Shown: positions 34,598 through 44,904, numbered from the stretch's first letter. The stretch is DNA of 64,000 nucleotides from Alphaproteobacteria bacterium (GCA_016776605.1 JADHTB010000001.1:310001-374000), one strand, 5' to 3'. Numbers and translations: made by a program. The notes: generated by a model from the sequence alone, not told the origin.

Positions 34598-35413
34598 TTA
34601 CATATAAGGATTCGGATCAGACAGATGATTGTTCGTCAGTTCTGTTGTCAGATACTCAAATGCATCGTCGACGCTGTCGGAGCGGTGCATCAGCTTCAAA
34701 TCCTCGGCATCTATCGTACCGAACTCCACCAACGCCTGGAAATCAACCGCCCGATCCCAGTATTCCTTGCCGTAAAGGATAATTGGCACTTTTTTGCGGA
34801 TTTTCCCCGTCTGCATCAAAGTGAGGGTCTCAAACAATTCATCCAAGGTACCAACACCGCCGGGCATGGCAATAATGGCCTTGGATAGGTAAGCAAACCA
34901 GAATTTCCGCATGAAAAAATAATGGAATTCAAAAGTCAGGTTGCGGGTGACGTAAGGATTGGCGATTTGTTCGAACGGCAGGGAAATATTCAGGCCGATA
35001 TTCAAGCCCTTGGCTTCCGAGGCGCCGCGGCTGGCTGCCTCCATGATGCCGGGTCCGCCACCAGTACAAATAACGAAACGCTTATCCTCCCGGTCCAGGC
35101 CCTTTGACCATTGCGTCAGCCGCGCCGACAGGGCGCGGGCCTCTTCGTAATAGCGGGACATTTTCACGCCCCTTTCCGCCTCGGCCAGATCGCCGCCTGC
35201 CGCCTTGGCTGTTTTCAAAGCCGCTTGCGCAACGTCAGCCGACGAAAAGCGCGACGAACCAAAGACCACGATGGTGTCGCGCACGCGAGCCTGACGAAAG
35301 CGTTCTTCAGGCTCTAAATATTCGGCAAGTATCCGTAGGGGCCGGGCCGACCGGCTGCCGAGAAATTCCTCGTCACGATAAGCCTTTACGGGACGAAACG
35401 GTTCATCATTCAT
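34598..35413 (-). CDS. LOG-family Rossmann-fold protein
   Basis: A 271-residue protein of the TIGR00730/LOG family, once called lysine decarboxylase-like; members hydrolyse nucleoside 5'-monophosphate ribosyl bonds. The phosphoribohydrolase motif PGGVGTLDELFE is clear, with GGGPGIMEAASRGA earlier. The length fits the longer bacterial type. It stands alone, divergent from the GtrA gene, and its end is followed by an AT-rich gap before the CoA-transferase. Confidence 0.82.
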   Translation of the reverse strand: MNDEPFRPVKAYRDEEFLGSRSARPLRILAEYLEPEERFRQARVRDTIVVFGSSRFSSADVAQAALKTAKAAGGDLAEAERGVKMSRYYEEARALSARLTQWSKGLDREDKRFVICTGGGPGIMEAASRGASEAKGLNIGLNISLPFEQIANPYVTRNLTFEFHYFFMRKFWFAYLSKAIIAMPGGVGTLDELFETLTLMQTGKIRKKVPIILYGKEYWDRAVDFQALVEFGTIDAEDLKLMHRSDSVDDAFEYLTTELTNNHLSDPNPYM

Positions 35414-35588
35414 TCCAATATTCTCATCTTTACGTGGCCTTTACCCGGACCCGTCATAACATGGCTTCCAATTAGGCGCCCGGTAGGGCAGCATTCGCTA
35501 GGAATGTGAGGCGCGTCACTGGCGGTCGGTAGCAGAGCCACCAGATCTATGGCTCAGGGATACGCGAACCTGGGAGGGAGATGACCGT

Positions 35589-36056
35589 ATGTCGCAACGG
35601 ACTTGTGAACAAGAAGAATTCAACATCCAGACCCAACGTACATCCCGGCGCACATCCCGGCGTTTGGGTAGCGGCGCCCTTTCTGGGGAATTATTCCGGT
35701 ATTTGGCCGTCAGCGCCGCCGCGTTGACCGTGGATTTCTGTCTTTTGTTCCTGCTGTCGCAAGGTTTGGGCACGCATTATCTGCTTGCCAACCCGATTGC
35801 CTTCGCGCTCGGCGCCCTGGTGGCCTATGTCGGGTCGGTGCACTGGGTCTTCGGCCATCGCAGGGTTTCCCGGAAGGGCCTTGAATTGGCTATATTCATA
35901 GCCATCGGTGTTGGTGGTCTGGCGGTCAACGAAGGATTTTTGTGGTTGGGGATCGAGTTTGCGGCGCTGTCGCTGTTTTATGCCAAGGCGGCCGCGGCGA
36001 CAACATCGTTCGGCTTTAATTTCATCGTCCGGAAAATGGTTCTGTTTTCGGCATGA
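35589..36056 (+). CDS. GtrA-family membrane protein
   Basis: A 155-residue protein with four membrane segments (about residues 38-150) of the GtrA family, thought to flip polyprenyl-phosphate-linked sugars across the membrane or to support glycosyltransferases. The N-terminal 36 residues are polar and contain a tandem TSRRTSRR encoded by a direct DNA repeat. GGGAGG lies upstream of the ATG. It overlaps the next gene by 4 bases, placing it at the head of a probable glycan cassette. Confidence 0.78.
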   Translation: MSQRTCEQEEFNIQTQRTSRRTSRRLGSGALSGELFRYLAVSAAALTVDFCLLFLLSQGLGTHYLLANPIAFALGALVAYVGSVHWVFGHRRVSRKGLELAIFIAIGVGGLAVNEGFLWLGIEFAALSLFYAKAAAATTSFGFNFIVRKMVLFSA

Positions 36057-37642
36057 GCGCCAAACGCACGGCGATCATTATCGGCGGCGGCCCGGCCGGC
36101 CTGACAACGGCCCTGGAGTTGTTGGAGCGCACGGACATTAAGCCCATTGTCTATGAAGGCGCCGACAATGTCGGCGGTATCGCGCGGACCTATCTGCATG
36201 CGGGCAATCGCATCGATATCGGCGGCCATCGGTTTTTTTCCAAATCCGATCGGGTGATGGACTGGTGGTCACGGATCCTACCCCTGCAAGGCCGCCAGGA
36301 TGGGCGGGGCGGCCCGGTTTCGCTGGGTTATCAGAATAAGTCCCGTTGGCTCGATATGCCCGCCGATGGCCCGAACCCGGACCTGGTGGATGATGTCATG
36401 CTGGTGCGGGCACGCAAGTCGCGCATCCTTTGGGGCGGCACGTTATTCGATTATCCCCTGTCCTTGAACCTGGCGACCCTGCGGAAACTGGGCCTGGGCG
36501 CCACCATGTTGATCGGTTTCAGCTTTCTACGCAGCCAGATCGCCCCGATCCGGCCGGAAAAGTCCCTACAGGATTTTTTCATCAACCGCTTTGGCCGGCG
36601 GCTCTACGACACCTTCTTCAAGGACTACACCGAGAAAGTCTGGGGCGTGCCCTGCGCACAAATCTCAGCCGAATGGGGGGCGCAGCGGGTCAAGGGGTTG
36701 TCTTTATCAGGCATCGTCAAACACGCACTGGGCGCGGTCTTTCGGCGCCGCGGCGATGTGGCGCAAAAAGACCTGGAAACCTCGCTGATCGAACAATTCC
36801 TATACCCCAAGCACGGCCCCGGCCAAATGTGGGAGCGGGTGGCGGATTTGGTCCGCCAGGGGGGCGGCGAAGTTCACACAAATTGCCGGGTTACCGGTTT
36901 GCAGCATGCCAATGGCCAGATCATTGGTGCCACGATGATGAACGGCACGGGCGCCCCGCGGACGGTGCAAGGGGACTATTATTTTTCCACCACCGATGTG
37001 CGCCAGTTGATGGGGGCCATGGAGCCGGCCCCGCCGGCAGCCGCCAGCGAAGTATCGAAAGGCTTGATCTATCGGGACTTCATCACCGTGGGCCTGTTGT
37101 TGCAGCGCCTGAAGCTGGGCGGTGACGCCACCGGCAGGGATATTGCCGAGAAAATGTCCGATAACTGGATTTACGTCCAGGAGCCGGGCGTCAAGGTGGG
37201 CCGATTGCAGTTTTTTAACAATTGGAGCCCCTATCTGGTCGCCAATCCTGAACATGTCTGGATCGGCCTGGAATATTTCTGCGACGAGGGTGATGCTCTA
37301 TGGACAAGGGATGACGCCGCCCTGTCCGCGTTCGCTATTGAGGAATTGCAGCGGATCAACGTGATCGAAGCGGATGCGGTGCTGGATCATGTGGTGATCC
37401 GGGTGCCCAAAACCTATCCGGCATATTTTGGCAGCTATGACCGATTCGATGAAGTGCGCGAATTTACCGACAGTTTGGAGAATTTGTACCTGTTGGGCCG
37501 CAACGGCATGCACCGTTACAACAACATGGACCATTCCATGCTGACGGCCATGGTCGCGGTGGACAACATCATCGCCGAGAAGATCGATAAAGCGAACATC
37601 TGGTCCGTCAACACCGAAGCCGATTACCATGAGGAGAAGTAA
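36053..37642 (+). CDS. FAD-dependent amine-oxidase/UGM-like flavoprotein
   Basis: A 529-residue flavoprotein. The N-terminus [19 protein letters not shown] binds FAD, and [10 protein letters not shown] and [11 protein letters not shown] are typical of a family related to UDP-galactopyranose mutase and protoporphyrinogen oxidase. The last part ([19 protein letters not shown]) closes the FAD site. It is coupled to the GtrA gene and followed by two GT-C membrane proteins, so isomerisation or oxidation of a sugar precursor is a reasonable inference but not shown. Confidence 0.78.
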   Translation: MSAKRTAIIIGGGPAGLTTALELLERTDIKPIVYEGADNVGGIARTYLHAGNRIDIGGHRFFSKSDRVMDWWSRILPLQGRQDGRGGPVSLGYQNKSRWLDMPADGPNPDLVDDVMLVRARKSRILWGGTLFDYPLSLNLATLRKLGLGATMLIGFSFLRSQIAPIRPEKSLQDFFINRFGRRLYDTFFKDYTEKVWGVPCAQISAEWGAQRVKGLSLSGIVKHALGAVFRRRGDVAQKDLETSLIEQFLYPKHGPGQMWERVADLVRQGGGEVHTNCRVTGLQHANGQIIGATMMNGTGAPRTVQGDYYFSTTDVRQLMGAMEPAPPAAASEVSKGLIYRDFITVGLLLQRLKLGGDATGRDIAEKMSDNWIYVQEPGVKVGRLQFFNNWSPYLVANPEHVWIGLEYFCDEGDALWTRDDAALSAFAIEELQRINVIEADAVLDHVVIRVPKTYPAYFGSYDRFDEVREFTDSLENLYLLGRNGMHRYNNMDHSMLTAMVAVDNIIAEKIDKANIWSVNTEADYHEEK

Positions 37643-37681
37643 TACCAACCACCGCTGATACGAGATTTTGATGCGAAACAG

Positions 37682-39400
37682 ATGCACCGCGCGCTGATCC
37701 TGGTTCTTTCTATTCTGGCATTGCTGGCCGCCCAATGGTGGATGGCCGGGCGGCACGACGGCGCCGTCTTTCAGGGTGAGTTGTACGACAGCGATAGCTA
37801 TATGCGTCTGGTACGGGTGCAAAAGCTGATCCAGGGCGATGGCTGGTATGATAACCGCATTAGCCGCGCCAATGCCCCGCACGGCCACGACCTGCATTGG
37901 AGCCGGCCCCTGGATGTCCTGTTGCTGGCCGGGGCCGCCCTGTTGGCGCCCAGGTTCGGCTGGGACGAAGGTTTGCAGCAGGCCGGCGTTTGGCTGTCGC
38001 CACTGCTGCACCTGCTGACCCTGTTGGCGCTGTTATGGGCGGTCCGACCGCTGCTGGACCGCCAGGATCTGCTGTGGCTGGGCCTGCTGTTTCCCTTGCA
38101 ATTGTTTCTCGATCACCAATTCGCCCCTGGCCGCCCCGATCATCATGCCTTGCTGTTGTTGTTGTTCGTCTGCGCCCTGGGCGCCCAGATACGGGTCATG
38201 GCTTCGAACGCCGCCCGCCGCGTGGCCTGGACGATGGCTCTGGCCCTGCCCCTGGGCTTGATGGTCTGGGTCAGTGTCGAGGGCCTGGTTGCCGCCGCCC
38301 TGGCCTTTGCCGCATTGTTTTTGCGCTGGTTATGGCAGGGACGGGCCTGGAGTCTTGCCGGCCTCTCCCTGGGGGCCGGGCTGACGGTCATCAGCGGCCT
38401 TGCCGTGGTGGTGGAATACGCCCCCGGCGATTGGGGCAGTATCGCCTACGACAAGATTTCCATTGTGCATGTGACCCTGTTCACCTTGCTGACATGCGCC
38501 TTCGCCGTCGCGGCTTATTTCCCGCCCCGCTGGCCGGGTCTGATCGCCTTTGCGGCGGTGCCCGTTTGCCTGTACTGGGCCTATCCCGGCTTTTTCCAGG
38601 GCCCCCTGGCGGGACAGGATGCGATTTTCGCCGCCGCGATCTTTCAATATGCCGGCGAAGCCGCGCCCCTGCGGACAGCGGGGGAACTGATGCTCTATCT
38701 GGGTCCGGCCCTGCTGGCCCTGCCCCTGGGCATTTGGCGCCTGCGTACGCCCCGGACAGGCTGGCCATGGCTGGTGCCAACCGCCGGGCTGATGCTGTAT
38801 CTGCCCCTCGCCGTCCTGCAATTGCGCTGGGCGCCTTACGTGGCCCTTCTCGCCCTGCCCGGCTACAGCGCTGTTCTGACCTCAACTCTGAAGGCCCTGG
38901 CGCCTAAACCGGGATTGGCTGCGGTATTTACCGCGGCCCTGGCCCGCACGGCGGTGGTGTTGGGCTTCGCCTTTGGCTTCCTCCTGCTCTCGGCCAGATT
39001 GCCCGGCAGCACCATAACGCAGACAAAATGCCCGTACGACGCCATGGCCCGGCATTTGGCGAGCCGCTTTCCGGCCCCGCAACGCATTTTATCTTACATG
39101 ACTATTGCGCCGGCAATCCTGTATCGTAGCCGCCATGAAGTTATTGCAACGCCATACTTCCGCAATGCCCAGGGGGGCCGCGACAGCCTGGCGTTTTTTC
39201 AGGCCGTGGACCCCGTGACCGCGCTGGCAATCGCCCGGCGGCGAAACATCGATCTGGTGTTGAGCTGCCCGCAAGACCGGGAAAGCCGGATTTATGGCCC
39301 GGCCCGGCCCGCGCCATCCTGGTTGCGGCCCCTGGAACTGCCAGGGGAACTGCCGGCGGAACTGAGCCAATGGTACCGCCTGTACCGGGTGCAACCATGA
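37682..39400 (+). CDS. GT-C-type polytopic membrane protein, first paralogue
   Basis: A 572-residue protein with about 12 membrane segments. The first extramembrane loop has DSDSYMRLVRVQKL followed by WYDNRISRANAPHG and LHWSRPLD, and a later loop has QFAPGRPDHHA. The acidic D-x-Y-x-R element before a basic helix recalls the STT3/PglB class of GT-C transferases, which use lipid-linked sugars. The C-terminal soluble region has a conserved-looking APAILYRSRHEVIATPY. It lies 39 bases after the flavoprotein gene and overlaps the next paralogue by 4 bases. Confidence 0.65.
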   Translation: MHRALILVLSILALLAAQWWMAGRHDGAVFQGELYDSDSYMRLVRVQKLIQGDGWYDNRISRANAPHGHDLHWSRPLDVLLLAGAALLAPRFGWDEGLQQAGVWLSPLLHLLTLLALLWAVRPLLDRQDLLWLGLLFPLQLFLDHQFAPGRPDHHALLLLLFVCALGAQIRVMASNAARRVAWTMALALPLGLMVWVSVEGLVAAALAFAALFLRWLWQGRAWSLAGLSLGAGLTVISGLAVVVEYAPGDWGSIAYDKISIVHVTLFTLLTCAFAVAAYFPPRWPGLIAFAAVPVCLYWAYPGFFQGPLAGQDAIFAAAIFQYAGEAAPLRTAGELMLYLGPALLALPLGIWRLRTPRTGWPWLVPTAGLMLYLPLAVLQLRWAPYVALLALPGYSAVLTSTLKALAPKPGLAAVFTAALARTAVVLGFAFGFLLLSARLPGSTITQTKCPYDAMARHLASRFPAPQRILSYMTIAPAILYRSRHEVIATPYFRNAQGGRDSLAFFQAVDPVTALAIARRRNIDLVLSCPQDRESRIYGPARPAPSWLRPLELPGELPAELSQWYRLYRVQP

Positions 39401-41190
39401 CCCTGCGCCGCCTGCTGCTGTTTGCATTCATACCGGGCCTGCTGATCGTCGGCGCGCATGTCCTGCTGCAGGTTCTGGCCGACTGGTTTGTACTGGAAGG
39501 CCGTCTGATCGGCCCGGATGCCTATATGCGGGTGCTGCGCGTTATGGATCTGGCCCATGGCGGGGGCTGGTACGACCCCATATCGGAACGCAGCAACGCG
39601 CCCTTTGGCGAGGTTTTACATTGGACCCGGCCATTGGATCTGCTGTTGCTGGCAGGCGGCGCCATTGGCGCGCCGTTCGTAGGTTTTGACACTTCGCTGT
39701 TCGTCTGGGCCGCGGTGATCGGGCCAATTCTGCATCTGATTGCGCTTGTCGTGCTGCTGTGGGCCTGCCGGCCCCTGTTCAACCAGGCCGGCATTATATT
39801 GCTGGGCCTGCTGTTCGCGGTGCAATTCTTCATCAGCTTTCAATTCGCCGTCGGCCGTCCCGATCATCATGGCCTGAACACCCTGCTGTTCATTTGGCAA
39901 ATGGGTTTCGCCTTTCGCCTCTCCCGCCCCCAAGCCCCGGCCAAATTAGCCCTATGGGCCGCGTTGCCGGCAAGCATCGGTTTGTGGATCAGCATCGAAG
40001 GCGTGGTCGGCACGGGGATGATCCTGGCCGCCCTGACGCTCGCCTGGATCATGCGGGGCGGCAACTACCTGCACCGTTTGAGCCAGTTTCTGCTTGCCCT
40101 CTGCCTCGGTCTGGCCATTGCCCTGGTGCTGGAACGGCCGCCGGCGGACCTGATGGCGGTGGAGTTCGACCGTCTGTCGCTGGTTCATCTCGCTCTGTTC
40201 GGGCTTTTGACCTTATGCGTCCTGGCGGCCTTGGCCATGCCGGCTTTGTCGGCGCAAAAATCCTATCGCCTTGGCCTGACTGTCGCGGGTGCCGCGATCA
40301 CCCTGATCGGCATTGGCTTTTGGGTGCCGGATTTTTATCGCGGTCCCATGGCCGCGATGGACCCCCTGGTCTACGAGGTCTGGTTCCGCAACAACGCCGA
40401 AGTTAGCCCGATCTTGAAATTCGATGATTTGCGCCAAACAGGCGCTAAAGCCCTGGCCCACCTTGGCCTGGTACTGTTCGCCGCCCCCGCATTGCTATTG
40501 CAAATCCGCTATAGTCAGGCGCAACGTCGGCGTAACTGGCTGATTTTAGCGATTTTTCTGGCTGCGACCTTGCTGTTGGCCCTAAGCGAGAGGCGCTGGA
40601 TGGCCTACCCCGAGGTGCTGGCGCTGCCGCCCTGTGTTGTCCTGTTACAGGTCCTGTTCTATCGCTTTGGCGGCCCCGTGCTGGGCCGCACTGCTGTCCG
40701 CGTGGCAGCCGTCATCATACTTGCGACCGGGCCCCTGATCGGTGGCGGTCTGTTGCGTCTGGCCTTGCCCGTCCCCGATCGGGGTAAGGCATGCAAATTG
40801 CCGGCGATGTCGCGGTTTTTAGTCGAAAATTATCAATACCAGCCACAGCATCTGCTGAATTTCATCTATTCCGGACCGGAATTGCTGTACCACACCCCCC
40901 ATTTCGTGGTGGCGACGCCCTATCACCGCAACACCGCCGGTATCGTGGACACCATAAAATTCCTGCGCAGCACCACGGACACCGTACCCAAAGCGGTGAT
41001 CGCGGCGCGGGGGATCGACCTTGTCCTGATCTGTCCGGCCGATCCCGAAGCCGGCAATTATCGCAGCCCCAACGGACCCCCTACGCTGTTGATGCGGCTG
41101 GAGGCCGATCAGCCGCCGCCCTGGCTGGTACCGGTCAGCCTGCCCCCCATTTTGGCGCGGGATTTTAAATTGTTCCGGGTTCCGCGGTAG
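39397..41190 (+). CDS. GT-C-type polytopic membrane protein, second paralogue
   Basis: A 597-residue paralogue of the preceding protein, from ATG 39397 in an ATGA overlap (nine more codons upstream are open). It shares the signature loops: PDAYMRVLRVMDL, WYDPISERSNAPFG, LHWTRPLD, QFAVGRPDHHG, and the C-terminal HFVVATPYHRNTAG. A tandem pair may act as a dimer or on two successive sugars. No name can be given; the nearest guess is an oligosaccharyltransferase-like or lipid-sugar transferase protein. Confidence 0.65.
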   Translation: MTLRRLLLFAFIPGLLIVGAHVLLQVLADWFVLEGRLIGPDAYMRVLRVMDLAHGGGWYDPISERSNAPFGEVLHWTRPLDLLLLAGGAIGAPFVGFDTSLFVWAAVIGPILHLIALVVLLWACRPLFNQAGIILLGLLFAVQFFISFQFAVGRPDHHGLNTLLFIWQMGFAFRLSRPQAPAKLALWAALPASIGLWISIEGVVGTGMILAALTLAWIMRGGNYLHRLSQFLLALCLGLAIALVLERPPADLMAVEFDRLSLVHLALFGLLTLCVLAALAMPALSAQKSYRLGLTVAGAAITLIGIGFWVPDFYRGPMAAMDPLVYEVWFRNNAEVSPILKFDDLRQTGAKALAHLGLVLFAAPALLLQIRYSQAQRRRNWLILAIFLAATLLLALSERRWMAYPEVLALPPCVVLLQVLFYRFGGPVLGRTAVRVAAVIILATGPLIGGGLLRLALPVPDRGKACKLPAMSRFLVENYQYQPQHLLNFIYSGPELLYHTPHFVVATPYHRNTAGIVDTIKFLRSTTDTVPKAVIAARGIDLVLICPADPEAGNYRSPNGPPTLLMRLEADQPPPWLVPVSLPPILARDFKLFRVPR

Positions 41191-41230
41191 AGCTTTTGAC
41201 CGCGCGGCGAGCCTCTATTATGGTGATGCC

Positions 41231-41662
41231 ATGAGCAAGATTACGACGACACTGGCGGAACTGTCGGAACTGGCGGACCGGGTGAATGGCAATGCGGGCC
41301 AGGTCCGGCGCGGCCGTTTCGTCGAATTGGAATTTTTGCTGCAAATTGGCGATGAGGCGCATTATCTCTGCATCAGCCACGGCCAATTGACGGCCATTAC
41401 GCCGGGGCCGTTGCTGATGCGGCCATGGCGTTTTGCCATCCGTATTCAGGCGGATGCCTGGCAACGGTTTTGCCAGCCCATGCCCCGGCCCGGCTATCAC
41501 GACCTGTTCGCCATGTGCAAGCTGGGCGTGGCCGGGATCGAGGGCGATATTCAGCCGCTGATCGCCAATTTGCGCTATTTCCAGGAAATGCTGGCCATGG
41601 CGCGCCCAGAAAGCAGCCCGGAAAGCCAGCATGCTTCCCATGGGGCCGCCCATGTTGGCTGA
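41231..41662 (+). CDS. Hypothetical protein, possibly SCP2-like
   Basis: A 143-residue cytoplasmic protein. The pattern of a basic strand (RRGRFVELEFLLQIGDEAHYLCIS), a PGPL turn and an amphipathic C-terminal helix recalls SCP2 lipid-binding domains, but the match is weak. The end overlaps the hydrolase gene by 32 bases. ATG 41231 has only a weak GGTG upstream. It opens a catabolic-looking cassette that runs to 45765. Confidence 0.55.
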   Translation: MSKITTTLAELSELADRVNGNAGQVRRGRFVELEFLLQIGDEAHYLCISHGQLTAITPGPLLMRPWRFAIRIQADAWQRFCQPMPRPGYHDLFAMCKLGVAGIEGDIQPLIANLRYFQEMLAMARPESSPESQHASHGAAHVG

Positions 41663-42497
41663 ATTGGAACCGGTGACCGGGCGCTATATGCGGTTGGAAA
41701 TCCAGGGGCGCCAGAACCGGGTTTATTTCGAACAAGCGGGCCAGGGCATTCCCCTGCTTTGTCTGCATACCGCCGGCGCTGATGGCAGCCAGTTCCGGCA
41801 TCTGCTGAATGATCCCGAAATCACCCGGAATTACCACGTCATCGCGTTCGATATGCCCTGGCATGGCAAAAGCCTGCCCCCCGTTGGCTACCATTTGGAA
41901 GAATACCGGCTGACCACCGATCTGTACGTAGATACGGTGATGGCGGTCTGCCGGGGTTTAGAACTGGAACAACCGGTTATCATGGGCTGTTCCATGGGCG
42001 GCCGCATCGTGTTGCAACTGGCCCTGACCCATGGCGCCGACCTGCGCGCGGTGATCGGCCTGGAAAGCGCCGATCATCAGGAACCCTGGTACGATACCGA
42101 TTGGCTGCATCGCCCGGATGTGCATGGCGGCGAGGTTTCCGCCGCCCTGGTCTCGGGCCTGGTGGCGCCGCAAGCCCCGGCCGAATACCGCTGGGAGACG
42201 TTATGGGGCTACCTGCAAAGCGGGCCCGGCGTTTTCAAGGGTGATTTGTATTTTTATCGCGCCGACAGCGATTACCGGGACCGGGTTGGCGCCATTGATA
42301 CCGCGCAATGTCCGGTCTATCTGTTGACCGGAGAATATGATTTTTCCTGTACCCCGGAAGATACCTTGCGCACGGCCGAACGCATCAAGGGTGCCCAGGC
42401 AAGCATCATGGAAGGGCTGGGGCATTTTCCCATGTCGGAAGACCCACGGCAGTTCCGCCGCTATATCATGCCCATATTAGATCAGATCAGAGGATAA
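41631..42497 (+). CDS. Alpha/beta hydrolase
   Basis: A 288-residue alpha/beta hydrolase. The oxyanion stretch is LCLHTAGADGSQF, the nucleophile serine is in GCSMGGRI, an acid lies in TGEYDFSC and the histidine in EGLGHFPMSE. The start may be ATG 41631 or the in-frame ATG at 41652. It lies between the SCP2-like gene and tcuA, 8 bases before the latter, so an ester or lactone opened before oxidation is a reasonable guess. Confidence 0.8.
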   Translation: MLPMGPPMLAELEPVTGRYMRLEIQGRQNRVYFEQAGQGIPLLCLHTAGADGSQFRHLLNDPEITRNYHVIAFDMPWHGKSLPPVGYHLEEYRLTTDLYVDTVMAVCRGLELEQPVIMGCSMGGRIVLQLALTHGADLRAVIGLESADHQEPWYDTDWLHRPDVHGGEVSAALVSGLVAPQAPAEYRWETLWGYLQSGPGVFKGDLYFYRADSDYRDRVGAIDTAQCPVYLLTGEYDFSCTPEDTLRTAERIKGAQASIMEGLGHFPMSEDPRQFRRYIMPILDQIRG

Positions 42498-42505
42498 TTA
42501 CGAAC

Positions 42506-43978
42506 ATGCCCGAATATGACGTCATTGTTGTCGGTGGCGGGAATGCCGCCCTGTGCGCCGCACTGTCCGCCCGCGAAAATGGAGCATCCGTTGTGGTCCT
42601 GGAGCGGGCGCCCGAGGAGGAAGCGGGGGGCAACACCCGTTTTACCGCCGGCGCTATCCGCACCGTATACAATGGCCACGACGATATCCTGGAACTGATG
42701 CCCGACTTGTCGGACGAAGAACGCAACAACACGGATTTCGGCACCTATACGGAAGAAAAATTCTTCGATGACATGGGCCAGGTTACCGATTACCGGACCG
42801 ATCCGGACCTGGCGGAACTGTTGATCAAGCAATCCTTCCCAACCTTGAAATGGCTGCAAGGCAAGGGTCTGCGCTATCTGCCGCTCTATGCCAAACAAGC
42901 CTTCAAGGTGGATGGCCGGTTCAAATTCTGGGGCGGCCTGACCGTGGAAGCCTGGGGCGGCGGCCCCGGCCTGGTCGAGGGCCTGACGGACGCCTGCGGG
43001 CGGGAAGGCATCGAAATCCGCTATAACGCCCGCGCCCTGTCGCTGATAAAGGACGATGATGGTGTTCATGGGGTCCACTTGCGGCAGAATGGCAAGACCG
43101 CCGAGCTGCGCGGCAAGGCGGTTGTCCTGGCCTGCGGCGGCTTCGAGGCGAATGCGGAAATGCGCACCAAGTATCTGGGCCCGGGCTGGGAACTGGCGCC
43201 GGTTCGCGGCACCCGTTTCAATACCGGCGACGGCATCGAGATGGCCCTGGCGGCAGGCGCCAGCCCACGCGGCAACTGGTCGGGCTGTCACGCCGTTGCC
43301 TGGGACCGCAACGCCCCCGAATTCGGCGATCTGGCGGTCGGCGACGGCTTTCAGAAACACAGCTATCCCTTTGGCCTGATCGTCAACGCCGACGGCAAGC
43401 GCTTTGTCGACGAGGGCGCGGATTTCCGCAATTACACCTATGCCAAATATGGCCGGGATATTCTTAACCAGCCGCGGCAATTCGCCTATCAGGTGTTCGA
43501 TCAAAAGACCGTTCATCTGTTGCGTGACGAATACCGCATTCGCGAGGTGACAAAGGCACAATCGGACACCCTGGAAGGCCTGGTGGCCCAGATGGAAGGG
43601 GTTGATGCGGAACAGTTCCTGCGCACGGTGGCGGACTACAACGCCGCCGTCCAGACCGACATCCCCTTTAATCCCACCGTCAAGGACGGCCGCCGCACCA
43701 ATGGCCTGACCATCGATAAAACCAATTGGGCCAATACCTTGGACCAGCCGCCTTACATGGCCTTTGGCGTCACCTGCGGCATCACCTTTACCTTTGGTGG
43801 CGTCCGCATCGATACCGATGCCAACGTGATCGACACCGACGGCATGGCCATACCGGGCCTGTACGCGGCCGGCGAGATGGTCGGCGGTCTGTTCTATTTT
43901 AATTACCCCGGCGGCACCGGCCTGATGTCCGGCTCTGTCTTTGGCCGTATTGCCGGCGCCGCCGCAGCGAAAGGTTGA
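42506..43978 (+). CDS. tcuA: FAD-dependent tricarballylate dehydrogenase-like protein
   Basis: A 490-residue FAD-binding dehydrogenase of the fumarate-reductase flavoprotein family, closest in pattern to TcuA, which oxidises tricarballylate to cis-aconitate. The FAD site is DVIVVGGGNAALCAALSAREN, followed by AGGNTRFTAGAIR. The C-terminal GLYAAGEMVGGLFYFNYPGGTGLMSG is typical. No TcuB or TcuC partner is nearby, so the symbol names the family and not a proven substrate. It overlaps or abuts the HIBADH-like gene. Confidence 0.72.
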   Translation: MPEYDVIVVGGGNAALCAALSARENGASVVVLERAPEEEAGGNTRFTAGAIRTVYNGHDDILELMPDLSDEERNNTDFGTYTEEKFFDDMGQVTDYRTDPDLAELLIKQSFPTLKWLQGKGLRYLPLYAKQAFKVDGRFKFWGGLTVEAWGGGPGLVEGLTDACGREGIEIRYNARALSLIKDDDGVHGVHLRQNGKTAELRGKAVVLACGGFEANAEMRTKYLGPGWELAPVRGTRFNTGDGIEMALAAGASPRGNWSGCHAVAWDRNAPEFGDLAVGDGFQKHSYPFGLIVNADGKRFVDEGADFRNYTYAKYGRDILNQPRQFAYQVFDQKTVHLLRDEYRIREVTKAQSDTLEGLVAQMEGVDAEQFLRTVADYNAAVQTDIPFNPTVKDGRRTNGLTIDKTNWANTLDQPPYMAFGVTCGITFTFGGVRIDTDANVIDTDGMAIPGLYAAGEMVGGLFYFNYPGGTGLMSGSVFGRIAGAAAAKG

Positions 43979-43983
43979 TAGCC

Positions 43984-44883
43984 ATGACCGCGGAAACAAT
44001 CGGCTTTATCGGTCTGGGCGTGATGGGCGAGCCCATGTGCCACAATTTGCACAAAAAATCGGGGCAGAGCGTTATTGCCTGCGACATTGACCCAGGCCCC
44101 CTGGAGCGGGCCCGCGAGGCCGGGATGGAGACAACCGACAGCCTGGAGACGATCGCACAGCGTTGCGGCACCATCTTTATCTCCATGCCCAGCGGCGTAC
44201 AGTTGGAACAGGTTTGCGCGGGACTGATGCCGCATATGAAATCCGGGCAGACCATCGTCGATACCACCACGGCGCCGGTGGCCCTGACCAAGGAATTGGC
44301 CGCCCGGTTCCAGGCAAAGGGCGTCGATTACGCCGATGCGCCGATCGCGCGGACCCGTCAGGCGGCCCGTGATGGCACCCTGGCCGTCATGGTCGGCGCC
44401 AGTGAAGCCGTGTTCGCGCGGATCGAGCCGCTGATCGCCTGTTATGGCAACGACATCACCCTGTGCGGCGATGTGGGCAGTGGCCAGGTGGTAAAGATCC
44501 TCAACAACATGATCGTGGCGGAAACCGTCAATGCGGTGGCCGAGGCATTGACCATTGGGCGCCGCGCCGGCCTGGACGGGGCCTTGTTGCTGGACACCTT
44601 GTCCAAGGGTTCAGCGGATAGCTTCGTGCTGCGCAATCACGGCGTCAAGGCAATGCTGCCAGGGGTCTTTCCGCTGCGCGCATTTTCGGTAAACTATATG
44701 CTCAAAGACATGCGGTATGCCATTGAATTAGCAGAAGAAACCGGTGTGGAAATAAAAAGCGCTAAAACCACCAACGAAATCTTGCAGGCCGCTGCCACCG
44801 AACAACTGGCGGACGCCTATTGGCCCGCCCTGCTGGCCGTCATTGACCCCACGGTGGAGCCGCAAACGCCCGACGGTGACTGA
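43984..44883 (+). CDS. 3-hydroxyisobutyrate dehydrogenase-like NAD(P) oxidoreductase
   Basis: A 299-residue beta-hydroxyacid dehydrogenase. IGFIGLGVMGEPMCHNL binds the nucleotide; YADAPIARTRQAARDGTLAVMVG is the substrate loop; GSGQVVKILNNMI holds the catalytic lysine. I use ATG 43984; a TTG at 43975 would overlap the tcuA stop. Substrates of the family are short hydroxyacids such as tartronate or hydroxyisobutyrate. It is in one unit with tcuA and the DUF1445 gene. Confidence 0.85.
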   Translation: MTAETIGFIGLGVMGEPMCHNLHKKSGQSVIACDIDPGPLERAREAGMETTDSLETIAQRCGTIFISMPSGVQLEQVCAGLMPHMKSGQTIVDTTTAPVALTKELAARFQAKGVDYADAPIARTRQAARDGTLAVMVGASEAVFARIEPLIACYGNDITLCGDVGSGQVVKILNNMIVAETVNAVAEALTIGRRAGLDGALLLDTLSKGSADSFVLRNHGVKAMLPGVFPLRAFSVNYMLKDMRYAIELAEETGVEIKSAKTTNEILQAAATEQLADAYWPALLAVIDPTVEPQTPDGD

Positions 44884-44904
44884 TTTAAGCAAAGGAGTGC
44901 CGCC

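Noticed and set aside
34694-34703. Motif cttcaaatcc, like the anticodon loop of tRNA(Sec)
   Set aside because: It lies in the LOG coding frame, with no flanking stem, long variable arm or T-loop sequence.
42482-43999. Open frame of 505 codons on the minus strand opposite tcuA
   Set aside because: The plus strand has a complete flavoprotein with FAD motifs; the minus frame has no family signal and no ribosome site.
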